A stretch of 64,000 nucleotides of DNA from an uncultured Verrucomicrobiota bacterium (GTDB lineage: Bacteria; Verrucomicrobiota; Verrucomicrobiia; Limisphaerales; UBA9464). The stretch is from contig CAIVQH010000041.1 in assembly GCA_903907995.1 (NCBI GenBank), positions 369,312 to 433,311 of the forward strand, written 5' to 3'. Below are positions 45,101 to 52,081 of the stretch, in pieces (the stretch's first letter is position 1; each line of letters opens with the position of its first letter). Made by a program: the position numbers and the translations under genes. The notes beneath the pieces are model-generated. The model was not told the origin of the DNA. It saw only the letters and a program-made list of their open reading frames with translations, and searched no databases.

Positions 45101-46583
45101 CACCATTCGGATCGTCCTGCTGGAAATTCAGGTTGAGCTTGGCCCGGCGGTAGAACCCGTCGGGGTTGTACTGCGGGTCGGTGGGCGAAACGGTGGTGTT
45201 GATGAGATTCGGCTGAAACCCGGATTCAAACCGGGCATCCGATCCGTCGGTCCCGAGCTGCGCGAGCAAACGCTGGAACGTGTAGCGGTCGTAGGAACTG
45301 ACCAGCGCCTTTCCCGTGTTACGGTCCACGCCGGCCAGCTTGAGCTGCACCGAAGCCGACAGAGCCGGGGCCAAAAACTGGCCGAACTCGGTGAAAGAGT
45401 TGGGGTAGTCACCGCCCGGCCAAACCGTTTTGGGATCATCATTGCCCTGGGGGGGGGTCCGGATGTCGGCAAGGGCGCGGATCGCCGAACTGGTCCCTCC
45501 GATGTTCATGCCATCGGAATACCAGTCCACGGCATTGGTCTTGGCCAGGAAGATCGACTGGGCGGCCGCGCCACCGTTGACACCGGCTTCCGAGCGGAAG
45601 AAAGCGTTCGCCGTGGAGGGATCCCGGTCGACGTTCGCGAACTGACGGCGGGCCAGCAGGAACCGGCTGGCATCGGTGAAGGCCAGCCCCGAATTGAACT
45701 GGTTCCGAAAGGGCTGGTACACGTAATTACCCGTCACCGGCCACGCATTGGTGTTCAGGTCGCTCAGGAATCCCGCCAGGTTCAGCTCCCAGCTGCCCAC
45801 CCCCTGGTCGCGCATGTAGCTGCGGGCGATCTGGTTGGTGCCAAGGGGGCTCTTCGCCTGGTTGTGGATGTAGTTCACATCCATCGCCCGACCGGCCGGC
45901 AGGACGAGATAGGCAAACCGCCATCCGAACAGGTTGGTTCCCGAGTGCGGAGCATCCGGGTGTTCCAGCAGGCCGATCCACTCGGGATCGCCCACCATGA
46001 ATTCCTGCGGCGCCCCCTGAATCGGGCGGTCCGAGGCATCCCGGGGCTGCTGCCAGCCGTTCGTTTCAAAAAGGCCGTTGCGGTTGACATCGACGTAGAA
46101 ACGGAAATCGACCGGCAGATTGGCAGTGTTGTTGGTCGTCACGAACACCGGCGGCCGCGCGTCGTAGTAAAGGTTCGCCAGCATGCTGTAATACTTGTCC
46201 CGCCCGCTCTGGGTGGTCAGGTCGAAGGGCACGCCGCCCGACAGGTGATAGCTGACGTTGGTCAGGAAGAGCCGGTTGCCCGTACCCTGATAGACGTTCG
46301 CGGGGTCGAAAAACAGGCTGGAGTAGTTGGTCGAGACGATCAGGCCGAAGGCCGACCGGTTCCCGCTCGCATGGATGCGGGAGGCAATTTCCGCCTTCAC
46401 CCGGTTGAGGGCGGCGTCAGCGGCGTATTTGGCGCCGATCTGCTCCCCTTGAGAAGCCACAGCCCCACGCTCACGGCGGCTGACCGCCAAAAACGCGACG
46501 GCGGTGATCGTCACCACCGACAGCATGATCAGGGTGATGACCAGCGCGATGCCCCTGCGGGCCTGGACAACGGGACGGTTCAT
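42144..46583 (-). CDS. Giant GspK/PilX-like minor pseudopilin (Verru_Chthon cassette A-like)
   Basis: A 1479-residue protein. The N-terminus RRGIALVITLIMLSVVTIT followed by AVAFLAVSRRERG (about residues 9-41) is the type IV pilin-like leader plus hydrophobic helix of GspK/PilX proteins, which normally have about 200-350 residues. The rest is a very long exported region rich in Asn, Thr and Phe, without repeats I could identify. The ATG at 46583 overlaps the stop of the GspJ-like gene (ATGA); an in-frame upstream ATG at 46697 lies inside that gene. It resembles the large member of the four-protein cassette described in Verrucomicrobium and Chthoniobacter. Role probably at the tip of a pseudopilus. 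Confidence 0.85.
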   Translation of the reverse strand: MNRPVVQARRGIALVITLIMLSVVTITAVAFLAVSRRERGAVASQGEQIGAKYAADAALNRVKAEIASRIHASGNRSAFGLIVSTNYSSLFFDPANVYQGTGNRLFLTNVSYHLSGGVPFDLTTQSGRDKYYSMLANLYYDARPPVFVTTNNTANLPVDFRFYVDVNRNGLFETNGWQQPRDASDRPIQGAPQEFMVGDPEWIGLLEHPDAPHSGTNLFGWRFAYLVLPAGRAMDVNYIHNQAKSPLGTNQIARSYMRDQGVGSWELNLAGFLSDLNTNAWPVTGNYVYQPFRNQFNSGLAFTDASRFLLARRQFANVDRDPSTANAFFRSEAGVNGGAAAQSIFLAKTNAVDWYSDGMNIGGTSSAIRALADIRTPPQGNDDPKTVWPGGDYPNSFTEFGQFLAPALSASVQLKLAGVDRNTGKALVSSYDRYTFQRLLAQLGTDGSDARFESGFQPNLINTTVSPTDPQYNPDGFYRRAKLNLNFQQDDPNGDKVTSASVAPFRPWEPLNWFTNAAHRMLLTEYPNGLPRKISADNSIPGVAIGGYFTNFVTRQIYLTNTYTAQLHRLLQVSANIFDYATNRVTDYKGAKNQSFPYLPSVFQPVLYRENNQRLNRLGVDNRLPRIARFDAVTNNAEAVLRLPWVDLNDPDFTAQFAPGYNGPDLKNSAQDDLVGPNSLRRALYSEVPMVIGAKQGYPNFNEGLWQSAVRVTRRLFVTKHTPQDRLPSPTLPFSKPPFTTQVQYRFQLTNHYSVEAWNSYRSNFYAQGFPRPLRLIVTNVLSFGLFHDGATNSIDSAILSSKKGLPLNLNFIRKGNYLVAGTNIDLGANLWAPDKFLRVLNDQLRFEFAYTDGQFQDLTLSTNNPYLGPVDQSKPPILHLFVTNRVMYALVDRTSGAMLDYVNLKSVVTETNLLRFFGVGQRTLYGIPPAQQAAAGSQATMTDIWDTNRVSVIGPTRGMLNQMQVSLGQVLVPNSIWTDPQGNALGTDQIRDAVNGLNYFLYGQYATGQWALPADDQGGLALKASIVARYGTLTNMQVGFNPSPTVYLTDRLQANDPLVHYMREDLVPGYSLFCDSGNYSEVPGPGPFGRLTTLTDGFQLTTNSVADLSGFSIAQKRAAGAVVAYAPWGQSPMLRLKADVASGYNLYFKDPQITNSESWSFPTNASTQYPGIGFLGRVHRGTPWQTIYLKSAPLVTNTLNGHVVITNLPAGTIADRFAAYPTWVSWSGSPGTYPTADWKLLDLFTTAINDNAARGLMSVNQTNIASWSALLSGVSMLDTSAKVGTVSSTKTPRPFELEPSSPELRKILSGYTNQTDGTVVPGLLQVVAGTNAANQYQKISVSSVVRSNVFYPGGTFPNLGSILAVPTLSDRAPFLFDHSQVPDWSKAAQMTDEVVERLPQQILSLLRADEPRVVVYSYGQSLKPALNSLITKPGLYYGLCTNYQITGEYVTKTTLRFDGSPGNLRTVVEDHRVLYPSN

Positions 46584-47635
46584 TGTAATGCGGTGCGAAG
46601 AGGAATGCGCTGCCGGAAGATCAGGACTTCCGCAGCATGCTTGGACAGGAAGCTGGTCCGCAGGCTGAGGCTGGACTGATTGGTGTACTGGGTCCACAGC
46701 CGGGGCGAAAGCACGCCCAGCTCGACCTCCACGGCGGACGGCATCGCCGACCCGACGAAGGCCGTCTTCAGGGACTTGTCCGAAGGCACGATCTGGGTGT
46801 TGGTCAGGATGATCCCCGAGGCGAAGGAATTGGTGAAAAACTTGGGATATTTCTGCGTGGGATCAAGGACGAGCGAGGCATCCACGGGAATGCCGGTGCT
46901 GGCAAAGGGCAGCACCCGGAAAAACAGCACGTTGTCGATCAGCCGGGTGCTGTTGGTCGCCCGGTAGCCCGGCGCCAGGAAGACCTTATGCGGGGTACGG
47001 TATTGGGGGAACGTATCGTCGTGCTTATTATCATTCTCATCATACTGGTAGAACCAGTAGAACCGCTGGGCGGCATCGCTGCCCCGGGCCACCTCGGTGA
47101 TCGGATCCTGATAGCGGTAGAGCGTCCCCAGGGCCTCGTTGGCCGGAACGGACGGATCCGTGGGATGGGCCACGAAATAACCCACGGCGGTCCAGTGCCC
47201 CGCCGACAGCGGGGTCAGGAAAAACGTGTCGTTCAGCGGGTAATCCCGGTGCAGGGCATCCGTCATTCCGGGCGGAAATTCATCCCGGTTGAAGAGCGTC
47301 GGGCTGTTCGTCTCCGCTTCCATGCCCTTGCGAAACACCTGGTTGCGCACGGCGAAATTGATGTTCGTGCCATGCACATCTTTTGAGTCCGTCCGGGGGG
47401 TGAGCTGTGGCGACTGGGCCCGCTCGATATCCCGCACGATCAGGTCCATGGCCAGCCGGCCGGACTCCATCACGTCCACCTGCCCGATGTTCTTGTGCAG
47501 CGCCTTCTGCGTCTGGTCGAACATCGAGTAGAGCGCCAGCACGATTACCGACAGAAGGCCGATCGCCACCATCAGCTCGAGCAACGAAAAGGCCCGGCGG
47601 GTGGCACGGCGTGAATATCTGAAAACGGCCTTCAT
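46580..47635 (-). CDS. GspJ/PilW-like minor pseudopilin (Verru_Chthon cassette C-like)
   Basis: A 351-residue prepilin-like protein. Leader RRATRRAFSLLELMVAIGLLSVIVLALYSMF (about residues 9-39) has the Phe+1 and Glu+5 of class III signals. After it comes QTQKALHKNIGQVDVMESGRLAMDLIVRDIERA, the conserved helix of the GspJ/PilW group. The remainder is an exported beta-rich part without clear domains. It lies 6 bp after the GspI-like gene and overlaps the giant GspK-like gene by 4 bp. Confidence 0.88.
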   Translation of the reverse strand: MKAVFRYSRRATRRAFSLLELMVAIGLLSVIVLALYSMFDQTQKALHKNIGQVDVMESGRLAMDLIVRDIERAQSPQLTPRTDSKDVHGTNINFAVRNQVFRKGMEAETNSPTLFNRDEFPPGMTDALHRDYPLNDTFFLTPLSAGHWTAVGYFVAHPTDPSVPANEALGTLYRYQDPITEVARGSDAAQRFYWFYQYDENDNKHDDTFPQYRTPHKVFLAPGYRATNSTRLIDNVLFFRVLPFASTGIPVDASLVLDPTQKYPKFFTNSFASGIILTNTQIVPSDKSLKTAFVGSAMPSAVEVELGVLSPRLWTQYTNQSSLSLRTSFLSKHAAEVLIFRQRIPLRTALQ

Positions 47636-47641
47636 GCGGGA

Positions 47642-48532
47642 CTAGGACTTGGGCTTGTAGGCCGACAGGGCAGCCGGCGGGGTGGTCAGATCCGGCACCA
47701 GCCGGCGCAGGTAGATGTTCGAATTCGGGGCGAACACGTCGTTGGTGCCGAGCAGCGGGATCTGCAGCCGCGACATGCGGCCGGAGACCTGGGTGCGGTA
47801 GCTCTTGAAATTGCCGCCGACATCGGCCGGAATTTTGTTCCCGAACACCGGCCACTGGAAGGTGAGCCGGACATCGTAGAGGGTGTTGGCCAGCACCCGC
47901 TGCTGGAACAGGTTCGCCGCGTCCAGCTGGTTGGTGGGGTGCGAGAAAACGGGCACGATCTCCACGTTCAGGCGGTAACGAAACGCCTGGTCCAGCTTGA
48001 GCTCCGGAATGGTGTCGCCGCGCACCTGTGGCAGGACCTTTTCATCCAGGGCACCGCTGAAGGCCCGGAATTGGGCCATCACAAAGTTCAGGTTGGTCTG
48101 CCCCACTTCATTCGTACCCTGCTTGCTGTAATCGACTTGCGGGAGCGACAGCAGCCCCAGGATCTGCTGCGGGAAGGCCAGCTCAGTCCAGGGATCCGGC
48201 GTGGGGGTGCCGGACAGCAGCTTGAAGAGCGGTCCCTTGTAGGTGTACGTGCTTAGCGCGCCGGAATTCAGCGGCTGGTTGGTGATGATCACGTAGTCCA
48301 GGTAGTTGGTGAGGTCATCAAAGCCGGTGGCTCCGCTCCGGATCGCCTCCATCAGCAGGGTGGCATCCTCGTCGATGATCGTCTCTTCCCGGTTCAGCTT
48401 CTGCACCCCGAGGCCGGCCGGCAGCACGCCGATGATCGCCACCATGGCGATGGCCACGACGGCGATGCACAGCGCCAGCTCCACCATGGTGAAGGCGGAG
48501 CGCCGGGAACCGCGATTGCGAATGAGCTTCAT
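47642..48532 (-). CDS. GspI/PilV-like minor pseudopilin (Verru_Chthon cassette B-like)
   Basis: A 296-residue prepilin-like protein. The leader RRSAFTMVELALCIAVVAIAMVAIIGVLPAGL (about residues 9-40) carries the Phe-Thr-x-x-Glu core. Then comes a region rich in acidic residues (NREETIIDEDATLLMEAIRSG) typical for the cassette member B type. The ATG at 48532 overlaps the stop of the GspH-like gene in an ATGA junction, so translation is coupled. An alternative ATG lies five codons upstream. Confidence 0.86.
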   Translation of the reverse strand: MKLIRNRGSRRSAFTMVELALCIAVVAIAMVAIIGVLPAGLGVQKLNREETIIDEDATLLMEAIRSGATGFDDLTNYLDYVIITNQPLNSGALSTYTYKGPLFKLLSGTPTPDPWTELAFPQQILGLLSLPQVDYSKQGTNEVGQTNLNFVMAQFRAFSGALDEKVLPQVRGDTIPELKLDQAFRYRLNVEIVPVFSHPTNQLDAANLFQQRVLANTLYDVRLTFQWPVFGNKIPADVGGNFKSYRTQVSGRMSRLQIPLLGTNDVFAPNSNIYLRRLVPDLTTPPAALSAYKPKS

Positions 48533-49494
48533 GGCTGGGTCCCCCAATAAAACCGCCGGGCACGCCCCGTCAGGCCCGTCACCCGGAAGATGGTGTTGGT
48601 GTAGTTGTCCTTGGGCGCGATCACCACATCGGCCAGCCGGGAGAAATCGTAGTTGTTGGAGGCGGCCGGATCATGGGGCACAAACACGCTGCCGATCCCG
48701 AGCGAGACGAACTGGTCCTGCGGTGCGGCCGTGGCGTCGATCTGCCCATTGCTGTTCAGCCGCATGCTCCGGCCGAGCGCATCGTAGGCGATGGCCGGCA
48801 GGTAGAGCTGATACAGCGCGGGGTCCATCTTCGCATTGGGATCGCCCGGATCGGCGGCCAGCGGAAACGGAACCGACTTGACCAGCAGATTGGTCCGGGC
48901 ACTCAGATTCAGGCTCGGATGCAACCCCGGAGCGAACACGATGCCGTCGGGCAGGGTCCGCCAGATGGTGCCACCGACCGTGAGGTAACGGCCACGCCGG
49001 AGGTCCGGGTTCCCGTTCGCGCCGACCCCGCCGGAGGAGGTGTCCAGAAACGGCTGGTCGCCGATCTTGCCCTCCGAATAGAAGGCGTAGCTGGCATGCT
49101 GTCCGGCGAACAGGTTGGTGAACACCCGCAACGCATGTTCCTGGAATTCCGAAGGCCCCAATTGCAGGAGCGCGGCGTGGATGCTGAACAGTTTCGTGGC
49201 GGAATCCCGCAGGCGCGGGTCGGAGTTGGTGGGATCGGGCGAGAAAAACACCATGTACACCGGTGTCCGGTGCTTGATCGCCAGCTGCCGCGCGAGCGCC
49301 AGGTCATCCTGAATCTGCCGCTGGGCGGCGGCCAGGTTGTTGGCCTGCCCGAAGCCCTTGAAGGCCGGCACCGCGACAAAGGTGAGGGTCGCGATGAGCG
49401 CGATCACCACCAGCAGTTCGAGCAGTGTGAACGCCGTCCGACGGGTAAGCACCCGGTCGGTGGCGGCATCACGGCTGGAAGGTTTAAGCTGCAT
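48529..49494 (-). CDS. GspH/FimT-like pseudopilin (Verru_Chthon cassette D-like)
   Basis: A 321-residue prepilin-like protein with an extended leader (about 18 residues) and the core RRTAFTLLELLVVIALIATLTFVAVPAF. It is followed by AAAQRQIQDDLALARQLAIKHRTPVYMVF, the GspH/FimT arrangement. The exported domain (about residues 90-321) is longer than in proteobacterial GspH. Twenty-four bases separate it from the upstream GspG-like gene; it is coupled to the GspI-like gene. Confidence 0.86.
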   Translation of the reverse strand: MQLKPSSRDAATDRVLTRRTAFTLLELLVVIALIATLTFVAVPAFKGFGQANNLAAAQRQIQDDLALARQLAIKHRTPVYMVFFSPDPTNSDPRLRDSATKLFSIHAALLQLGPSEFQEHALRVFTNLFAGQHASYAFYSEGKIGDQPFLDTSSGGVGANGNPDLRRGRYLTVGGTIWRTLPDGIVFAPGLHPSLNLSARTNLLVKSVPFPLAADPGDPNAKMDPALYQLYLPAIAYDALGRSMRLNSNGQIDATAAPQDQFVSLGIGSVFVPHDPAASNNYDFSRLADVVIAPKDNYTNTIFRVTGLTGRARRFYWGTQP

Positions 49495-49518
49495 GGTGGA
49501 AAGTCGTAGGACGGCGGT

Positions 49519-50358
49519 TTAACGCCAGCTATAGACGTTGTCCGCGTTCCAGTTGTCGGCGCTGCTGGAGCCCTTGTAATCGGGGGGGAGATCGAAACGC
49601 GCCTTCCCATCCGGCCCGAGTGACCAGGCGATCACGCTGCCAGGGATCGTGCGCACATTGTCCAGATCCGTGGCCTTGGGGTGCGGACCGTTGGGAACCT
49701 TGGGAAATGGATCCAACACGCGGTTGTCGTAATCCAGATCCACCGTGACGATGTAGGGCCGGCCCCAAGGATCACGATAGATGCCGTCATTTTCGCTCAC
49801 GCCGTTCGCCCCATAGCCCTTGGCCGTCTTGATCGTGAGGAAGGTGTTGTGCTGCGGATTCAGCACGGAGCCTGAATTGATGGGCTTGGTGTCCTTGTCG
49901 TTGACCACCGCATAGGCCGGTGCCGTCGCGGCGAACCTGTTGGCGCCCAAGGTACTGTCGGTCAGGATGGCGACCAGCTCCGCGTTGCTGACCTGCCAGC
50001 CCGGGTTCGCATTGGCCACGGTCATCGAGTTCGGCGGGGCATTCAACGCGACCCCCTTGGCGTCATTGACGGAGAAATTTCCCTGCTGCGTCCCATAGGT
50101 GAAATCGGGGTAATCCGCAGTGACCGCCGCCCGCGTGTTTTGCGAGGCCGGCAGCCGGCCATAGGCGGTCTGGTAGGCGGACACCGCCGCCGTGAGGTTG
50201 CTCAGGTCAGTCCGGGCCTTGACCACTTTGGCCCTCTTTTGCGCTCCGGCGATGGCGGGCAGGATCAGGCCGGCCAGGATGGCGATGATGCTGATGACCA
50301 CGAGCAGTTCGATGAGCGTGAAGCCTCGATGACCGTGACGGCGGAGGGAGCGGTTCAT
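49519..50358 (-). CDS. GspG-like pseudopilin 2
   Basis: A 279-residue pilin-like protein. Leader and helix [35 protein letters not shown] (about residues 10-44). The exported part contains LSNLTAAVSAYQTAYGRLPAS and a late DGIYRDPWGRPYIVTVDLDYDN block like the major pseudopilin GspG. ATG 50358 was used because it gives the usual short basic leader; a TTG at 50376 is in frame. It is the second of two tandem GspG-like genes (40-bp gap), one of which may be the major subunit. Confidence 0.86.
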   Translation of the reverse strand: MNRSLRRHGHRGFTLIELLVVISIIAILAGLILPAIAGAQKRAKVVKARTDLSNLTAAVSAYQTAYGRLPASQNTRAAVTADYPDFTYGTQQGNFSVNDAKGVALNAPPNSMTVANANPGWQVSNAELVAILTDSTLGANRFAATAPAYAVVNDKDTKPINSGSVLNPQHNTFLTIKTAKGYGANGVSENDGIYRDPWGRPYIVTVDLDYDNRVLDPFPKVPNGPHPKATDLDNVRTIPGSVIAWSLGPDGKARFDLPPDYKGSSSADNWNADNVYSWR

Positions 50359-50398
50359 AGGGTGAGGGTGTTTCAAAGGTTGGGTAAAACGGAGGGGT

Positions 50399-51163
50399 TC
50401 ACTGTTTCCAGTTGCCGATGATTTTCTTCTGCCCTTTCACAATGATCTCGGCCCAGAGATCGAACGTGCCCGGGTTGTTGGTCGGGTTGCTGGAGACGTA
50501 GCGCCAGGGGTTTAGCCCCTTGTTCATCGGCACCGGATGCTCGGCCACCGGGATGTTCAGCGGCCATTGGAAGCCGGAGCCCTTCTTGCCGCTGGCATCC
50601 GAGGAAAAACCGACCACCAGCACCTCCAGCTTGGTATAGCCGGGCGTCGTGGTGCTGGGAAAAATCTCGGCGTGCTGGCCCTCGGCAAACTTGTGGTGCA
50701 AGAGCCGGCGGCGCTGTTCGCGGATGGCCGAATTGACGAAGCCGTCGCGCCCGAAATACTGGTTCACCGTCGCCGAGGTGATCTGCACCTGCGCATCGTC
50801 CGGCACGACGAAATATCCGGTGGGCCCCGTGTTGCTGACAATCACCCCGGTCAGCTCATAATAAAGCCCGTTGGTTACCGGATTGGTGATCCGTGCGACC
50901 GGGTCGTAGTTGTCCGGGGGATAGATGCCGAATTTGGCCTTGTAGGTCTCGATCGCCGTCACGATGTCGGCCAGCTCGGTCTTCACCTTGGCCTCGCGGA
51001 TGCGTACGCCGACCACCGGAGCCAGCCCCACCACCAAACCGGCCAGCAGGGCGATGATCGAGATCACCACCAGCAGCTCGATGAGCGTGAAGGCCAGTTC
51101 ATGGCGGCGGTCACGCGCCCGGATTCCGCGCGCTGCGCCCAAAAGATGACGAGTTATGCTCAT
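50399..51163 (-). CDS. GspG-like pseudopilin 1
   Basis: A 254-residue pilin-like protein. Leader ending in [28 protein letters not shown] (about residues 19-46), then IREAKVKTELADIVTAIETYKAKFGIYPPDNYDP, the GspG-type helix and start of the globular domain. It differs from its neighbour in the C-terminal half, so the two are not simple duplicates. ATG 51163 is preceded by a GGCGG ribosome-binding-like stretch; the open frame extends ten codons further upstream. It lies 37 bp past the brnA stop and may be co-transcribed with the toxin-antitoxin pair. Confidence 0.86.
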   Translation of the reverse strand: MSITRHLLGAARGIRARDRRHELAFTLIELLVVISIIALLAGLVVGLAPVVGVRIREAKVKTELADIVTAIETYKAKFGIYPPDNYDPVARITNPVTNGLYYELTGVIVSNTGPTGYFVVPDDAQVQITSATVNQYFGRDGFVNSAIREQRRRLLHHKFAEGQHAEIFPSTTTPGYTKLEVLVVGFSSDASGKKGSGFQWPLNIPVAEHPVPMNKGLNPWRYVSSNPTNNPGTFDLWAEIIVKGQKKIIGNWKQ

Positions 51164-51200
51164 GTCCGCCAAAGTGTGTCCGCCCAGCCTCACCCAATCC

Positions 51201-51482
51201 CTACCGGTCCTTCAATTCCTTTTCCATGCGTTCGCTCAGCCACTGCTTGATCATGCTCTGGTAGTTCAGAAACCGCTCCCGGGCGATCCGCTTGATCCGG
51301 CCCAGCATGCGCGGGTCGATCCGCAGCGTGATCGTCACCGATTCCGAAAGTTCCGCCGCCCCGGCCGCCGCGCTTTCCATCAGCCGCAGGTCCACCTGGT
51401 TTTCCGACCAGTAGGTCGCCTCTCCCTGCTCGCTGTCGAACAGGGGAACTTCCTCCCAGTTGCTTATCACGTTCAGTGCCAT
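51201..51482 (-). CDS. brnA: BrnA-like antitoxin with CopG-type DNA-binding motif
   Basis: A 93-residue protein. The C-terminal part, VTITLRIDPRMLGRIKRIARERFLNYQSMIKQWLSERME (about residues 49-87), is a ribbon-helix-helix motif like that of BrnA. The N-terminal half is acidic and probably binds the toxin. It follows brnT by three bases, the usual toxin-first order of brnTA, and would repress the pair through the dyads at 51806-51830. It lies within the pilus region rather than in a plasmid or genomic island. Confidence 0.82.
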   Translation of the reverse strand: MALNVISNWEEVPLFDSEQGEATYWSENQVDLRLMESAAAGAAELSESVTITLRIDPRMLGRIKRIARERFLNYQSMIKQWLSERMEKELKDR

Positions 51483-51485
51483 GAT

Positions 51486-51773
51486 TTAAGAATCCAGCAT
51501 CTGCTTCAGCTTGCGCTGGTAGAAATACTCCTCAGCGTCCGTAAACACCCGGGAACAGATCACCCGGACCACCCGGCCGTTGGTGCGATACACGCTGAAG
51601 ATCCCCGTCCCGGACGCCGACCGGCCAAAGTTGAAATACCGGGACTGCACCGCGAAGCGCGGCGAATCCGGCAACAGCCGTACGGCGAACGGATCCTCGA
51701 AGGATTCTTCGATGTCCCGCTCCGTCAAAGAACCATCCAGCGCGAATGGCGAGTTGTTCCAGTCGAACTCCAT
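51486..51773 (-). CDS. brnT: BrnT-like RNase toxin
   Basis: A 95-residue toxin with the BrnT outline: EFDWNNSPFAL start (the usual form is an FEWD-type opening), SFEDPFAVRLL, FNFGRSASGTGIFSVYR, and VVRVICSRVFTDAEEYFYQRK near the C-terminus. BrnT proteins have a RelE-like fold and cleave RNA to slow growth. The family's R-x-I-S-A-R-R end is only partly kept (RVICSRV), so activity is not certain. It overlaps nothing and precedes brnA by 3 bp. Confidence 0.8.
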   Translation of the reverse strand: MEFDWNNSPFALDGSLTERDIEESFEDPFAVRLLPDSPRFAVQSRYFNFGRSASGTGIFSVYRTNGRVVRVICSRVFTDAEEYFYQRKLKQMLDS

Positions 51774-51805
51774 CAGGGAGCCCTTTGTATCTCCAAAGCC
51801 AATGC

Positions 51806-51830
51806 GTTGTAACTACAATGTATTTACAAC
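51806..51830. promoter_or_regulatory. Overlapping palindromes upstream of brnT, candidate BrnA operator
   Basis: GTTGTAA (51806-51812) and TTACAAC (51824-51830) form a perfect 7-bp inverted repeat, and TTGTA-AC-TACAA (51807-51818) is a second perfect dyad. The stretch is AT-rich in a GC-rich region and lies 33-57 bp before the brnT start, as expected for autoregulation by a ribbon-helix-helix antitoxin. Confidence 0.6.
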
Positions 51831-51900
51831 AGGCGTTTACGTTTGTCAAGTATCTCCCACTGGACCCCACAAGGCTCGGTCTCGATTCCTGCCCAATCTT

Positions 51901-51976
51901 GCTCTTGCTCTTGCTCCTGCTCTTAATCGTTTAACCCGAATTGTTTAGGATTAAGAGCAAGAGCAGGAGCAGGAGC
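51901..51976. repeat. Six-base-periodic (GAGCAN) palindrome upstream of brnT
   Basis: Arms 51901-51928 and 51949-51976 are built from GCTCTT/GCTCCT hexamers and their complements, ending in CTTAATC/GATTAAG. They match in 25 of 28 positions around a 20-base loop. It lies in the 308-bp gap 51774-52081 between the brnT operator and the pilC terminator. Confidence 0.75.
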
Positions 51977-52020
51977 CGGAACCCGATTCAGTACGGGCAC
52001 CTCGCCACCCCGGCCCATTG

Positions 52021-52053
52021 AAAAAGCGGCCACCGGGTTTCGGTGGCCGCTTT
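52021..52053 (-). terminator. Strong intrinsic terminator after pilC
   Basis: A perfect 12-bp stem, AAAGCGGCCACC with GGTGGCCGCTTT, around a 7-base loop, followed on the minus strand by five T in total. It lies 29 bp past the pilC stop, ends the pilB-pilT-pilB-pilC operon and separates it from the brnTA/pseudopilin operon. The symmetrical A and T runs would let it work in both directions. Confidence 0.92.
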
Positions 52054-52081
52054 GCTGGCGTGACCCGCGCAATCCAGGCCT

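Noticed and set aside
44328..46679. 783-residue plus-strand frame over the giant pseudopilin
   Set aside because: Antisense shadow; the opposite frame has a proper prepilin leader and gene overlaps.
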